Source: Phycisphaerae bacterium RAS1 (lineage in GTDB: Bacteria > Planctomycetota > Phycisphaerae > UBA1845 > Fen-1342). Taken from it: a DNA stretch of 64,000 nucleotides. Positions 9,087-17,274 of the stretch are shown here, in pieces. Every line of letters starts with the position of its first letter. The first letter of the stretch is position 1. Both the position numbers and the translations under genes were made by a program. The notes beneath the pieces were generated by a model. The model did not search any database and was not told the origin of the DNA. It worked only from the letters and a program-made list of their open reading frames with translations. Where the stretch lies: NCBI GenBank assembly GCA_007859745.1, contig SMLU01000001.1:310001-374000 (forward strand). The letters are read 5' to 3'.

Positions 9087-9143
9087 ACGGTCACACTCGA
9101 ACGGACGGCGTTGTCGTGAAGGGATAAGTTCACCATGGGCGGC

Positions 9144-9149
9144 ATTGTA
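9144..9149 (-). promoter_or_regulatory. -10-like TACAAT upstream of the S9 peptidase
   Basis: TACAAT on the minus strand, within GTATACAATGCCGCC, ends seven bases before an ATG at 9136 that is in frame with the peptidase. Transcription from here would run through palindromic element B before the signal peptide. A similar TACAATGCCGCC occurs at 48727. Confidence 0.4.
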
Positions 9150-9285
9150 TACTGTTGTGGATCACCAGCGATGCAGATGGACAGCACACTCCTTCGCGCG
9201 TTCATCGACGAGGCGTTCGGTTTCGGAATGAGGGAGATTCACGGCGGGCTGAGTTAGTTGGCGAGAAGCGCGGGTCGGCACAATC

Positions 9286-9316
9286 GCTGGGCTTCGAGTA
9301 CTCAGCCGAGCCTACG
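9286..9316. repeat. Single hairpin of the GCTGGGCT type
   Basis: CGCTGGGCTTCGAGTACTCA continuing to GCCTAC matches the copies at 1616-1674 with one or two changes. It lies about 20 bases upstream of the gene at 9335. Confidence 0.7.
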
Positions 9317-9334
9317 AACTGAAAGGAGCGCGGT

Positions 9335-10180
9335 ATGCGCAATCGTCGGACGGCACTTCTCGTTCTGCTGGCGCTGATGCCGACCTTCGCACATGCTGAC
9401 GACGTCGTCACCGCCATTCGGACGAAGGCCTTTTTTCAATCTCTCGGACTTCATGCCCCCGATGGGCGCGTCTATGAACTCGGCCAACAGTATGTCGTGG
9501 GCGACCGTTGGCGCTCTATCAAGATCGACAGAATTGTCCTCGCCGTGCATGGGACGCTTGAACAGGCCCTGGAAACGTACCGCCTCAACGCGCGCACGCG
9601 CCAGATTCCGGCGACCCAGCCCGCCGACTTGCCTGCGTCGTTCGGCGATCAGCGCAGCCTCTTCGTGGTAAACCGAGCGAGAGGCGGGAGCTTGGATTTT
9701 CTGCGCGGCAACGTGTTTGTGGGCCTCTCTTGGACCGGACCCGTGGAAGACGCGGTTGCTCTCGCAACGCGCATCGATGAATTGATTCAAAACAACCGCG
9801 ACGTGGCGCCGCTCGGCTCGTTTGCCGTTATGCCGCGTGTCGAAAACACGGGATTGCCGACAATTCTACAGCTTGGCGAACAGCGCGACATCGTGCCGCT
9901 CGTTGAAGGGCTCGGCGCCGTTGAGTCGATCAGCATGAAGGTCGAAACGGTGTCCGGCGGATCGAGATCGCTTCGCCGCCCCGACGGCACGTTGAGAATC
10001 GTCGCGCCGCACACGATGCCCAAGCCCGGCGCGGAGATTGTCCAGAACGCGGACGGATCGCGAACCGTCATTCCCGACACCGCATCCGGACCGGCGACTG
10101 TCCGCTACGTTCTCAGCGCAGCCAACGTGGACAATGTGTACGTCAGGGCCTACGCCACCGTCGAACTCCGCGAGCCGTAA
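9335..10180 (+). CDS. Exported protein of unknown function
   Basis: 281 residues with a clean signal peptide (RRTALLVLLALMPTFAHA, cleavage before DDV). AAAGGAG lies seven bases before the ATG. The mature part has no domain I recognise; segments such as VLAVHGTLEQALETYRL and VMPRVENTGLPTILQL suggest a mixed alpha/beta protein, and the C-terminal part (YVLSAANVDNVYVRAYATVEL) looks beta-rich. It converges with rseP downstream and is not in an obvious operon. Base use appears slightly less GC-rich than its neighbours. Confidence 0.65.
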   Translation: MRNRRTALLVLLALMPTFAHADDVVTAIRTKAFFQSLGLHAPDGRVYELGQQYVVGDRWRSIKIDRIVLAVHGTLEQALETYRLNARTRQIPATQPADLPASFGDQRSLFVVNRARGGSLDFLRGNVFVGLSWTGPVEDAVALATRIDELIQNNRDVAPLGSFAVMPRVENTGLPTILQLGEQRDIVPLVEGLGAVESISMKVETVSGGSRSLRRPDGTLRIVAPHTMPKPGAEIVQNADGSRTVIPDTASGPATVRYVLSAANVDNVYVRAYATVELREP

Positions 10181-10224
10181 TAGGACCCGACGGGCTCTGA
10201 TCGCGGCGGCGCACGCTCGCCGCA

Positions 10225-12489
10225 TCAGCCGTTTACGAGCTTCGTAATATCCTGAAACGTCACGTAGATAAAGCAAATCGCAATCAGCGCCAGCCCCACC
10301 AGCGTCGTGGCCACCTGCGTCTTCACGCTCACCGGGCTGCCCTTGAACTTCTCGATCAGCAGAAAAACCATCAGCCCGCCGTCCACCACCGGCAGCGGCA
10401 GGAAATTCAGCACGGCCAGGTTCACTGACAGAAACGCGAGGAAGAATAGAAGCTCGCCCAATCCCGCCTTGGCTCGGTCGATCGCGACGTTGAAGATGCC
10501 GATCGGGCCGCTGACGCTCTCGGCGCCGATGTTGCGCTTGGCGACCTGGTTCAGCGTCTGGTAGACGTTGACCATGATGTAGTGCGTGGTCTTGACTCCC
10601 ATCCACGTCGCGCGGATCGGATTGCCGCCGGCGTGCACGCGCTCCATGCGGATGCCGAACTGCTCGGGCGGATAGACCACCACCACGCTGAGCTGCCAGG
10701 GGTCAATGTTGTCCTTGGTGACCGCAAACGCCGCCTCTTTCTCGCCCGGTTGGCCGAGCACGGCGTAGCGGATTTTCACCGTGCGGCCGATGCGCTCGGA
10801 CAGAAGGGCCCGCAGCGCCGCCGACCCAGGCAACCGCAGCGTCTCACCGCTCTCATTTCTGATGCTGGTTTCGCCGTCGACCGCGGTCACGCTCGCCGCA
10901 GGCGAGAGCGGTATCTCATTCACCAGGCTGCTGGGGACGGCGAGGCGGCCGCCGGCTTCGTCCGGCCCGGCGCGATAGCGCACCGCGATCGTGCGGCCGG
11001 CGGAGGCGCGCAGGATGTCGGCCACGTCGTTCCAGTTTTTCGCCGGCTTGTCGTCGAGCGCCAGAAGCTCGGCGCCGCGCGGGAGGTTGAGGGCGGCGGC
11101 CGGCGTCCCGGGCGCCACTGCCGCCACGATCGGCCGCTCAGTCTCGCCCAGCGTCAGGCTCACGCCGACGCGCGGTGGCGGCGAGCTGAACAGGCTGAAG
11201 GCCCGCTTGGGCGTGACTTCGAGCTTGATCAGCTTGCCGCTGCGCTCGACCGTCACGGGAGTGGGCTTTCCGGCGCCGGCGGCGATGCTGGCGAGAATTT
11301 CGGCGTACGTCGGGTTCGCTACTGATCCCCATTCCACGATGACGTCGCCGCGGAGGATTCCACCCTTCTCCGCCGGCGAGCCTTTCTCAACCTGGCTGAT
11401 CCAGCGGCGCTGCACGAGGCCGAGAATGCTGGGCGTTTCGCGCGCGTCCTTTTCGTCGCCGTCGTCGATCGACGGACGGGCGTAGAGCCGGCCCTGCTGG
11501 TACGTCTCAATCGTCTCGCGCGGCGAGTTCGGGTCGCTCGGGTTGCGCGGCCGCTGAACGGTGAATTTCATCACGCGCCCGCCGCTCTCCTGTACGACGC
11601 GCAGAATGTCGATCGCGCTGGCCACCGGGGCGCCGTCAACGTGCGTGACCTCGTCGCCTTTCCGGGGCGCCGGCAGGTCGCCGACCGGCGTCGGCTCCGC
11701 CTCGAAGCGCGTCGTCATAGGCGGGCTGATGCCGATGCTGGGAATGTTCTCGTTGCGGAGCTTCTGTGGCGTAACCACCAGCGGCGTGTCCAGCTCTTTC
11801 CCATGCCGCGCGACGCGCAGCGTAATCGGGCCGGATGTGAGAATCTCGGCGTTGCGAAGGTCCATGTAGGAATCGGCGTGCCGGCCGTTGATCTCGATCA
11901 CGCGGTCACCCGGCAGCAGGCCTGCTTTCTCCGCCGGCCCGCCGGGCTGAAGCTCGCCCAGCACGGGCGCGGGCATCTGCTTGCCGACGAGGAAGACGCA
12001 CATGAAGAGCACGGCGGCCAGCAGCATGTTGAAGATGACGCCGGCCGAGACGACCAGCATCCGCCGGCCGACGGACTTGTTCACAAAGGAGCGCGGATCG
12101 GTGGTGAATTTCACGTCGCCGGTCTGCTCGTTCACGTCCACGTCTTCCTGCCCGAGCATTTTCACGTATCCGCCGAAGGGCAGGATTTTCAGGCAGTAGT
12201 CCGTTTCGCCCCAGCCCTTTTGGGCCAGTTGCTCGGGCGTATGGTGCGGGCGCTCGCCGAAAGTGAGGCCCTCGCCCTTGCGCCAGCCGACGACGCGCGT
12301 GAAGAACCCGACAGCGAAGCGATCGACGCGGATATCGACCCACTTGGCGGCCAGGAAATGCCCCAGCTCGTGGATGAAGATGATGAAGGAGAAGCCGATC
12401 AGGACGTACAGGAACATCAGGGCGTTGTAGGCCCAGGCGGCCAGGTCGATGGCCGCCAGCAGCCCGCACCCGTCTAGCGCTCGATGCAT
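10225..12489 (-). CDS. rseP: RseP-like site-2 metalloprotease with several PDZ regions
   Basis: 754 residues, far longer than the roughly 450 of E. coli RseP. The zinc motif HELGH is in the first membrane helix (FSFIIFIHELGHFLAAKW) and the second site is FLPLPVVDGG near the C-terminus. Between them are at least three PDZ-like stretches (for example GLLPGDRVIEINGR, GGILRGDVIVEWG, LPRGAELLALDDKP). RseP cleaves membrane-bound anti-sigma factors and remnant signal peptides. It overlaps dxr by 16 bases, a common bacterial arrangement that suggests translational coupling. The extra length comes from added periplasmic PDZ and linker sequence. Confidence 0.92.
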   Translation of the reverse strand: MHRALDGCGLLAAIDLAAWAYNALMFLYVLIGFSFIIFIHELGHFLAAKWVDIRVDRFAVGFFTRVVGWRKGEGLTFGERPHHTPEQLAQKGWGETDYCLKILPFGGYVKMLGQEDVDVNEQTGDVKFTTDPRSFVNKSVGRRMLVVSAGVIFNMLLAAVLFMCVFLVGKQMPAPVLGELQPGGPAEKAGLLPGDRVIEINGRHADSYMDLRNAEILTSGPITLRVARHGKELDTPLVVTPQKLRNENIPSIGISPPMTTRFEAEPTPVGDLPAPRKGDEVTHVDGAPVASAIDILRVVQESGGRVMKFTVQRPRNPSDPNSPRETIETYQQGRLYARPSIDDGDEKDARETPSILGLVQRRWISQVEKGSPAEKGGILRGDVIVEWGSVANPTYAEILASIAAGAGKPTPVTVERSGKLIKLEVTPKRAFSLFSSPPPRVGVSLTLGETERPIVAAVAPGTPAAALNLPRGAELLALDDKPAKNWNDVADILRASAGRTIAVRYRAGPDEAGGRLAVPSSLVNEIPLSPAASVTAVDGETSIRNESGETLRLPGSAALRALLSERIGRTVKIRYAVLGQPGEKEAAFAVTKDNIDPWQLSVVVVYPPEQFGIRMERVHAGGNPIRATWMGVKTTHYIMVNVYQTLNQVAKRNIGAESVSGPIGIFNVAIDRAKAGLGELLFFLAFLSVNLAVLNFLPLPVVDGGLMVFLLIEKFKGSPVSVKTQVATTLVGLALIAICFIYVTFQDITKLVNG

Positions 12490-13625
12490 CGCTCAACCTC
12501 TTGCCTGGCCCATGCGTCCGCCGCCAGCAGCTCTTCCAGCGTCGGCGACGCGATCAGCGCGTGCCTGCGCAGCGTCTGTTCGATCAGCGTCGTGATCCGC
12601 CCGAAGCCGATCCGTGCGGCGCGGAACGCCTCGACCGCGGCTTCATTGGCCGCGTTGAAGACCGCGCCGCTCGTCCCGCCGGCCCGCGCCGCTTCGAAGC
12701 CCAGGCGCAGCGCGGGGAACCGCTGCGCGTCCGGCGGCTCGAAATGCAGCCGGCGGGCCTGTTTCCAGCACAGCGTCGGCGCCACGGCCGCTTTCCTGTG
12801 CGGAAACGTCATAGCATACTGGATCGGCGTGCGCATGTCAGGCGTGCCGAGCTGGGCGATCAGCGACCCATCGGCGAACTCGACCATCGAATGCACGATC
12901 GACTCGGGGTGAATCAGAACTTCGATCTGATCGACGCGGAGGCCGAAGAGGTGATGCGCTTCGACGATCTCGAGCGCTTTGTTCATCATCGTGGCGCTGT
13001 CGATCGTGATCTTCGGCCCCATCGACCAGACGGGATGGTCCAGCGCCTGCTCCAGCGTCGCATCGGCGATCTTCTCGGCGTTCCACGTGCGGAAGGGACC
13101 GCCGGAGGCCGTCAGGTAGATGCGGCGGACTTCTTCGGGCCGGCCGGCGTGCATGGCCTGAAAGATCGCGGAGTGTTCGCTGTCGATCGGGATGAGCTTG
13201 CCGCCGTTGCTCTTCACAAGCGGCATCAGAATGGAGCCGGCGACGACCAGCGACTCTTTGTTCGCCAAGCCGATGTCGAGGCCGCGCTCGACGGCGGCCA
13301 GCGTCGCCGGAAGTCCCGCCGCCCCGACGATCGCGGCCAGTACGAAGTCCGCGTCGGTCTCGCGCACCAGATCGACGAGGCCGGCGGCGCCGGCGAAGAC
13401 GCGCGTTTCCGCCGGGAGACGACGGCGAAGGTCGTTAGCGCGGGCGGCGTCGGCAATGGCGACGCTGCGGACGCCGAACTCCAGGGCTTGGGCCGCGAGC
13501 TTCTCCCACGAATTGCCGGCGGCGAGACCGACGATCTCAATCTCGTCGCGCAGGGCGCGGGCGACATCGAGGGCGGCGGCGCCGATCGAGCCGGTGGAGC
13601 CGAGAAGGAGGACGCGGCGGGTCAT
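12474..13625 (-). CDS. dxr: 1-deoxy-D-xylulose 5-phosphate reductoisomerase
   Basis: 383 residues from the ATG at 13625. The NADPH-binding start MTRRVLLLGSTGSIG is diagnostic. Other Dxr motifs are LANKESLVVAG, PIDSEHSAIFQ, LTASGGPFR, HPVWSMGPKITIDSATMMNK and HPESIVHSMVEF. The enzyme makes 2-C-methyl-D-erythritol 4-phosphate in the cytoplasmic MEP isoprenoid pathway. An earlier in-frame start at 13646 would add MTVHSRS; the shorter form fits the family and has a -10-like box eight bases before it. First gene of a dxr-rseP pair. Confidence 0.97.
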   Translation of the reverse strand: MTRRVLLLGSTGSIGAAALDVARALRDEIEIVGLAAGNSWEKLAAQALEFGVRSVAIADAARANDLRRRLPAETRVFAGAAGLVDLVRETDADFVLAAIVGAAGLPATLAAVERGLDIGLANKESLVVAGSILMPLVKSNGGKLIPIDSEHSAIFQAMHAGRPEEVRRIYLTASGGPFRTWNAEKIADATLEQALDHPVWSMGPKITIDSATMMNKALEIVEAHHLFGLRVDQIEVLIHPESIVHSMVEFADGSLIAQLGTPDMRTPIQYAMTFPHRKAAVAPTLCWKQARRLHFEPPDAQRFPALRLGFEAARAGGTSGAVFNAANEAAVEAFRAARIGFGRITTLIEQTLRRHALIASPTLEELLAADAWARQEVERCIER

Positions 13626-13633
13626 CGAACGGG

Positions 13634-13639
13634 AGTGTA
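13634..13639 (-). promoter_or_regulatory. -10-like TACACT for dxr
   Basis: TACACT on the minus strand ends eight bases before the ATG at 13625, with no Shine-Dalgarno sequence between. This fits the near-leaderless pattern of several other genes here. Confidence 0.35.
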
Positions 13640-13733
13640 CCGTCACGATTCGGTGATTCCGAGCGGCCCCGCTCCACGGGGATCCGCTGGCCGCCCCTTG
13701 CCGGCGCTGGTGCTATCTCGGAGAATCGAGCAC

Positions 13734-15146
13734 ATGTCGATTTCGAGCCTGCGACTCCTGAATTTCAAGTGCTTCGAAGATAGCGGCACGATACGCCTCG
13801 CGCCGTTGACAGTTATTTTTGGCAAAAACAACTCGGGGAAGTCCTCGATCCTGCAGAGTTTGCTCTTGCTTCGCCAGACGTTGGACTCATCATCGTACGG
13901 ACCGCATCTGGATCTGCGTGGTCGCCTATACACGGCGGGAAGCTATTCGGACATTGTGTTCGCGCACGACTCAAAACTGAAACTCGGCATTCATGTCACG
14001 CTTCCGACCCTCCGAGAATCGTTGTCTGCCAGTGCCCCCCTAAGGGGCCCTCGGCCAAGTCTGGCGCGTCCCTCCCCGTCGGGCCGAGGGCGCGCCCCCG
14101 CGACGGAGGTCAGGTTGGAGTTCGGTTTGGATGAGCCTCGGCCGCCTCCGTTGACTAGATTGCATGTCTTGGACAAGGCTCTGAAGGCCGATCTGGAGAT
14201 TCGGCGCGGGCGCGGGCGCGGCGGTCCGTACGAATTGTGGATCGACGAGAAGTCGAAAGGGAACGAGCACAAGGCGAACTTCCGATTTCCCGTCAATCGC
14301 TTCTTCCCGTTGTTGGGCGAAGAGCCGCCTCGGGGTGGACGCCCCAGCGAGAGGCACGATGAGGTAAGGGAGTACGCCCGGGATGCGCTGGATGAGCTCG
14401 AGTCCGCGCTCAAGGGGTTACGAGCAGTCGGCGCATTCCGCAGGCCGCCCGAGCGCAGCTACGACTTCGAGGGCCGCGCAGCCGAAATCGTCGACGTCTT
14501 GGGTGAAAACGTGGTCAACGCGCTCATCGATGACGCGACGCGCAAGCGCCACGCGGGCGAGCTAATTCGGAACGTCAACCGGTGGCTCAAGGAAGTCGGA
14601 CGCGTCAAGCTCTGCCCTTTCAAGCCGATCAGTCAGCGCTCCAAGAAGTATGAAGTGCGACTTCGCGACGTCGACTCGGGGCGATGGGCGCACTTTGCAG
14701 ACGTGGGGTTCGGAATCGGCCAGATGTTCCCGGTAATCGTCGAAGGGCTGCGCACACCGCCGGACGGGACGTTTCTCGTTCAGGAACCGGAAATCCACCT
14801 GCACCCCGATGCTCAGCTCGGCATGGCTGATTTTCTAATCTACCTGGCTGAATCGGGAAGGCGCGTTATCGTCGAAACACACAGCGAGGCGCTGCTCTTG
14901 CGATTGCGGCGCCGATTGGCCGACTCACGGCGCGGCAATGGCCGCGTCGGCAATGCCCTGGCGACCCACGATGTGAGCATCGTCGTCGTAACCAAGGACG
15001 AACGTGGTGCTAGTCGCACAAATGCCATGGAGATTGACGAACTCGGCCAGATTGACCGCTGGCCAGCGAATTTCATGGACGAGGCTGGCGATGAACGCAT
15101 GGCGCTCCTTGAGGCAATCGCACGACGCTCCGAGTCGCGCAGATGA
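13734..15146 (+). CDS. OLD/ABC-type ATPase with DUF3696-like C-terminus
   Basis: 470 residues from the ATG at 13734 (GGAGAA upstream). It opens with LRLLNFKCFEDSG, typical of SMC/OLD-like ATPases. Walker A is GKNNSGKSS at about 30-38. Walker B/D-loop is QEPEIHLHPDAQLGMADFL and the H-loop VIVETHSE. The end, MEIDELGQIDRWPANFMDEA, matches DUF3696. The next gene, a PIN-like nuclease, overlaps its stop by four bases, so the two are probably one unit. Residues about 101-124 (from 14035) are Pro/Arg/Ser-rich and come from a hairpin sequence. The gene looks less GC-rich than its neighbours, suggesting transfer. Such ATPase-effector pairs are common in anti-phage systems; that role is inference. Confidence 0.85.
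   Translation: MSISSLRLLNFKCFEDSGTIRLAPLTVIFGKNNSGKSSILQSLLLLRQTLDSSSYGPHLDLRGRLYTAGSYSDIVFAHDSKLKLGIHVTLPTLRESLSASAPLRGPRPSLARPSPSGRGRAPATEVRLEFGLDEPRPPPLTRLHVLDKALKADLEIRRGRGRGGPYELWIDEKSKGNEHKANFRFPVNRFFPLLGEEPPRGGRPSERHDEVREYARDALDELESALKGLRAVGAFRRPPERSYDFEGRAAEIVDVLGENVVNALIDDATRKRHAGELIRNVNRWLKEVGRVKLCPFKPISQRSKKYEVRLRDVDSGRWAHFADVGFGIGQMFPVIVEGLRTPPDGTFLVQEPEIHLHPDAQLGMADFLIYLAESGRRVIVETHSEALLLRLRRRLADSRRGNGRVGNALATHDVSIVVVTKDERGASRTNAMEIDELGQIDRWPANFMDEAGDERMALLEAIARRSESRR
14048..14090. repeat. Hairpin inside the ATPase gene
   Basis: CCCTCGGCC (14048-14056) and GGCCGAGGG (14082-14090) are perfect inverted arms around a 25-base loop. The flanks are C- and G-runs unlike the rest of the gene. 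The encoded stretch has the composition of an insert. Confidence 0.5.
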
Positions 15147-15616
15147 GCCTTCTGTGCGCGATTGACACCAACGTGTTGTGGAAGGCGAATCGATCGCCGG
15201 CAGAACAGCCGCGGCCCGGTTCCGAGTTTGCGCGCCGAATCCGGTTTCTGAAAGCCGTCAGAGATGGCGACGTCGTAGTGCTCATAAGCCGCATGCTCCT
15301 GAACGAGTACATGGCGACGCTCAAGAAGCCGGTGAACGACCTGGTTCAACTCCTGCTCCAGCTTCTGGTTGATCCCAAACCGAACCGGGCGCGCATCAAC
15401 TGGAAAACCCCTTGGAGCGGTCGCGATCGTTCCGCTGCGCGAAAATGCCGCTATCCGAAACATGATGAGCATGTGCTGCGAACGGCCATGCTTGAAAACG
15501 AGCAAAGTTGGATCGCGACGGAGGAAAAGCCCATGCTCGGGACCAACGCATGCATCTACCGCCGCTTCCGCGTGCACATCCGCCGGCCCGATCAAATACT
15601 GGCGGAAATCACGTAG
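15143..15616 (+). CDS. PIN-like domain protein, probable RNase partner of the ATPase
   Basis: 157 residues. The N-terminus CAIDTNVLWKA is the standard PIN start with catalytic Asp8. Further acidic positions are Glu55 (MLLNEYM), Asp108 (PKHDEHVLRTA) and Glu127/Glu128 (WIATEEKPML). The spacing fits a PIN fold; the last position is usually Asp (TxD), so the site is slightly variant. PIN domains are metal-dependent ribonucleases, often toxins. The ATG overlaps the ATPase stop (ATGA). No antitoxin-like gene is adjacent, so the ATPase is the likely controller. Base composition is like the ATPase gene. Confidence 0.75.
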   Translation: MSLLCAIDTNVLWKANRSPAEQPRPGSEFARRIRFLKAVRDGDVVVLISRMLLNEYMATLKKPVNDLVQLLLQLLVDPKPNRARINWKTPWSGRDRSAARKCRYPKHDEHVLRTAMLENEQSWIATEEKPMLGTNACIYRRFRVHIRRPDQILAEIT

Positions 15617-15709
15617 CCGCGCACCGAACACGACCTGACTCGACGCCCCGTGAACGAACCCGCGGTATCCTCCGCCGTACCATCCGCATCGCGAGCCCAA
15701 GGAGCCCAC

Positions 15710-16249
15710 ATGTCCGCCGCCGCTGCCACCGCCGTTGTTGATAAGGGAACCACCGCCGCTTATCGCGACAAGCTGGCCGGCCTGCTCGGTCAGCGCGATC
15801 CGTTCAGCGTCCTGGCGTCCACCGCCGACGAGATCGGAAAACTCTTCGCGCCGCACCCGGCGGAGAAGCTCCGCCGCCGCCCGTATGAGGGCAAGTGGAC
15901 GCCGACCGAGATCATCGGGCACCTATGCGATTCGGAGTGGGTCTACGGCTATCGCGTGCGGTTGATTCTGTGCGAGGAGAAACCGACGATTCTGAGCATG
16001 GACCAGGACCTGTGGGTGCTGGGGCAGCGCTATAACGAGCGCGACGCGGGCGAGCTGCTGGCGGATTTCCGGTCGCTGCGCGCGGTGAATCTGAAACTGT
16101 GGCGCGGCGTCCGGCCGGAGCAGATGGCGCGCTACGGGCGGCACAACGAGCGCGGCGAGGAATCGCTGGGGGCGATGCTGAAGATGCTGGCGGGGCACGA
16201 CCTGTCGCACATCGACCAGATTCGCCGGTACATCGCGGCGCTTGCGTAG
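15710..16249 (+). CDS. DinB-family protein
   Basis: 179 residues from the ATG at 15710, which has AAGGAG seven bases upstream; a start at 15650 would add 20 unlikely residues. The pattern WTPTEIIGHLCDSEWVYGYR, then a long middle helix, then LAGHDLSHIDQIRRYIAAL is that of the DinB/YfiT superfamily, with candidate metal ligands in GHLCDSE and GHDLSHIDQ. It is closer to the DinB_2 subgroup than is the gene at 988-1491. Function unknown; possibly thiol-dependent chemistry. Confidence 0.8.
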   Translation: MSAAAATAVVDKGTTAAYRDKLAGLLGQRDPFSVLASTADEIGKLFAPHPAEKLRRRPYEGKWTPTEIIGHLCDSEWVYGYRVRLILCEEKPTILSMDQDLWVLGQRYNERDAGELLADFRSLRAVNLKLWRGVRPEQMARYGRHNERGEESLGAMLKMLAGHDLSHIDQIRRYIAALA

Positions 16250-16272
16250 CGCCGGCCGCGGGCCTTCGCGAA

Positions 16273-16785
16273 TCAGGCGAAATCACTGCCGCCGGCGAAT
16301 GTCATGTTCTCGCGATCCTTCAGGACGCCGGGGAATCGAAGGACGCGGTTGTGCATGACGCAGTAGACGCCCGCGGGCAGCAGCCGCGCCGCCAGCAGCG
16401 CCTCGGTGAGGTTCTGGAATGCGTCGGTGTCGCGGAAGATATAAGGCCGCATGGCTCCGGTCAGGATGATTGGCCGGCTCAGCTCCGCCAGCTTCGCGTG
16501 CAGATATTCGCCGGTCACGGGCAGCGTGTCGGTGCCATGCACGACGATGACCGCGTCGTCGTTGACCAGCGCGTACTCGACCGCCGAGAGGATCATGCGG
16601 CGGTCGTCGTCGTTCATCTCGAGCGAGTCTTTGCTCATGATTGGTACGTGCCGGTGCGTCACGTCGTGCAGCCGCAGCCCGCGCAGGATTTCGTCCAGCA
16701 CGGAACGCACATTGCGCAGGGCGCCAGTCCCCTCGTCGTAGACTTTTTCGATGGTCCCGCCGGTGGTAATGATCGTGACGCGCAT
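16273..16785 (-). CDS. Short asparaginase-like protein (N-terminal domain only)
   Basis: 170 residues from the ATG at 16785. The start MRVTIITTGGTIEKVYDE carries the catalytic Thr motif TGGTI, and VIVVHGTDTLPVTGEYL carries the second Thr motif HGTDT. Type I/II asparaginases are about 330 residues with a C-terminal domain that completes the site between subunits; here the protein stops after the first domain (VYCVMHNRVLRFPGVLKDRENM). Stand-alone one-domain forms exist, so this need not be a truncation. Activity is uncertain. The longer frame to 16884 runs toward a repeat and is less likely. Confidence 0.78.
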   Translation of the reverse strand: MRVTIITTGGTIEKVYDEGTGALRNVRSVLDEILRGLRLHDVTHRHVPIMSKDSLEMNDDDRRMILSAVEYALVNDDAVIVVHGTDTLPVTGEYLHAKLAELSRPIILTGAMRPYIFRDTDAFQNLTEALLAARLLPAGVYCVMHNRVLRFPGVLKDRENMTFAGGSDFA

Positions 16786-16793
16786 GGAACGAA

Positions 16794-16799
16794 ATTGTC
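16794..16799 (-). promoter_or_regulatory. -10-like GACAAT for the asparaginase gene
   Basis: GACAAT on the minus strand ends eight bases before the ATG at 16785. The match is weaker than the TACAAT boxes elsewhere. Confidence 0.3.
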
Positions 16800-16889
16800 G
16801 CCTCGGAAGCGCCCGCGGCGGCTGATCACGTCTGCCGGGCGGGTATTCGCCGCGAAGCGTAGTCCGGGATTGCCGGGCTGTCACGCGCG

Positions 16890-17030
16890 AGGGGCTGCCG
16901 TCCTGTCCGAACCCGCCGTGCCAAGCGGCAGGTCAACAATCGTTAGCGCTCGGCGCTCCACCGGCCGCGGGCGTCACCCCGCCGCTTGGCGCGGCGGGTT
17001 CGGACGGATCGCCGCCGTCTGCCGCGCGCG
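16890..17030 (-). repeat. Long palindromic element, copy C (diverged)
   Basis: Arms at 16906-16938 and 16972-17004. The right arm is identical to copy A; the left arm has several changes (CCGTGCC, GGCAGGTCAACA). The outer flanks match the other copies poorly, so it may be older. It lies upstream of the asparaginase gene in the shared orientation and follows the stop of the small membrane protein gene. Confidence 0.8.
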
Positions 17031-17037
17031 GCGCTGA

Positions 17038-17259
17038 TCAGCGTCCGGTCGCGAGGAAATAGGCGTCGCTCGCGACCGTCTGAAGGTCCTGCCCCGACAC
17101 CGCCAGCAGACACAGGAGCACGGCCATGAGGATGGTGAGGAATGAAACGGGCGTGGCCACGGCGCGGAAAGAGGACCCCGGCCGCACCGTGAGCCACCAT
17201 CCGGCGGCGATGCCGCCGGTCAGCGTAAGCATCCAGAATAGAAATCCGCGCGCGATCAT
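17038..17259 (-). CDS. Small membrane protein next to Flp pilin
   Basis: 73 residues with two hydrophobic segments (FLFWMLTLTGGIAAGWWL and VSFLTILMAVLLCLLAV). No domain recognised. It starts 15 bases after the Flp pilin stop on the same strand, so the two are probably co-transcribed and it may serve pilus assembly or membrane anchoring. The short length leaves some doubt that it is translated. Confidence 0.5.
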   Translation of the reverse strand: MIARGFLFWMLTLTGGIAAGWWLTVRPGSSFRAVATPVSFLTILMAVLLCLLAVSGQDLQTVASDAYFLATGR

Positions 17260-17274
17260 GGTTTCGCCCGCCGG

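Noticed and set aside
12501-13733. Long plus-strand open frame joined to the ATPase
   Set aside because: It is the antisense of dxr; the ATPase has its own ATG and Shine-Dalgarno sequence at 13734.
15143-15616. PIN gene as half of a VapBC toxin-antitoxin pair
   Set aside because: No small DNA-binding antitoxin gene is next to it; the ATPase is the coupled partner.
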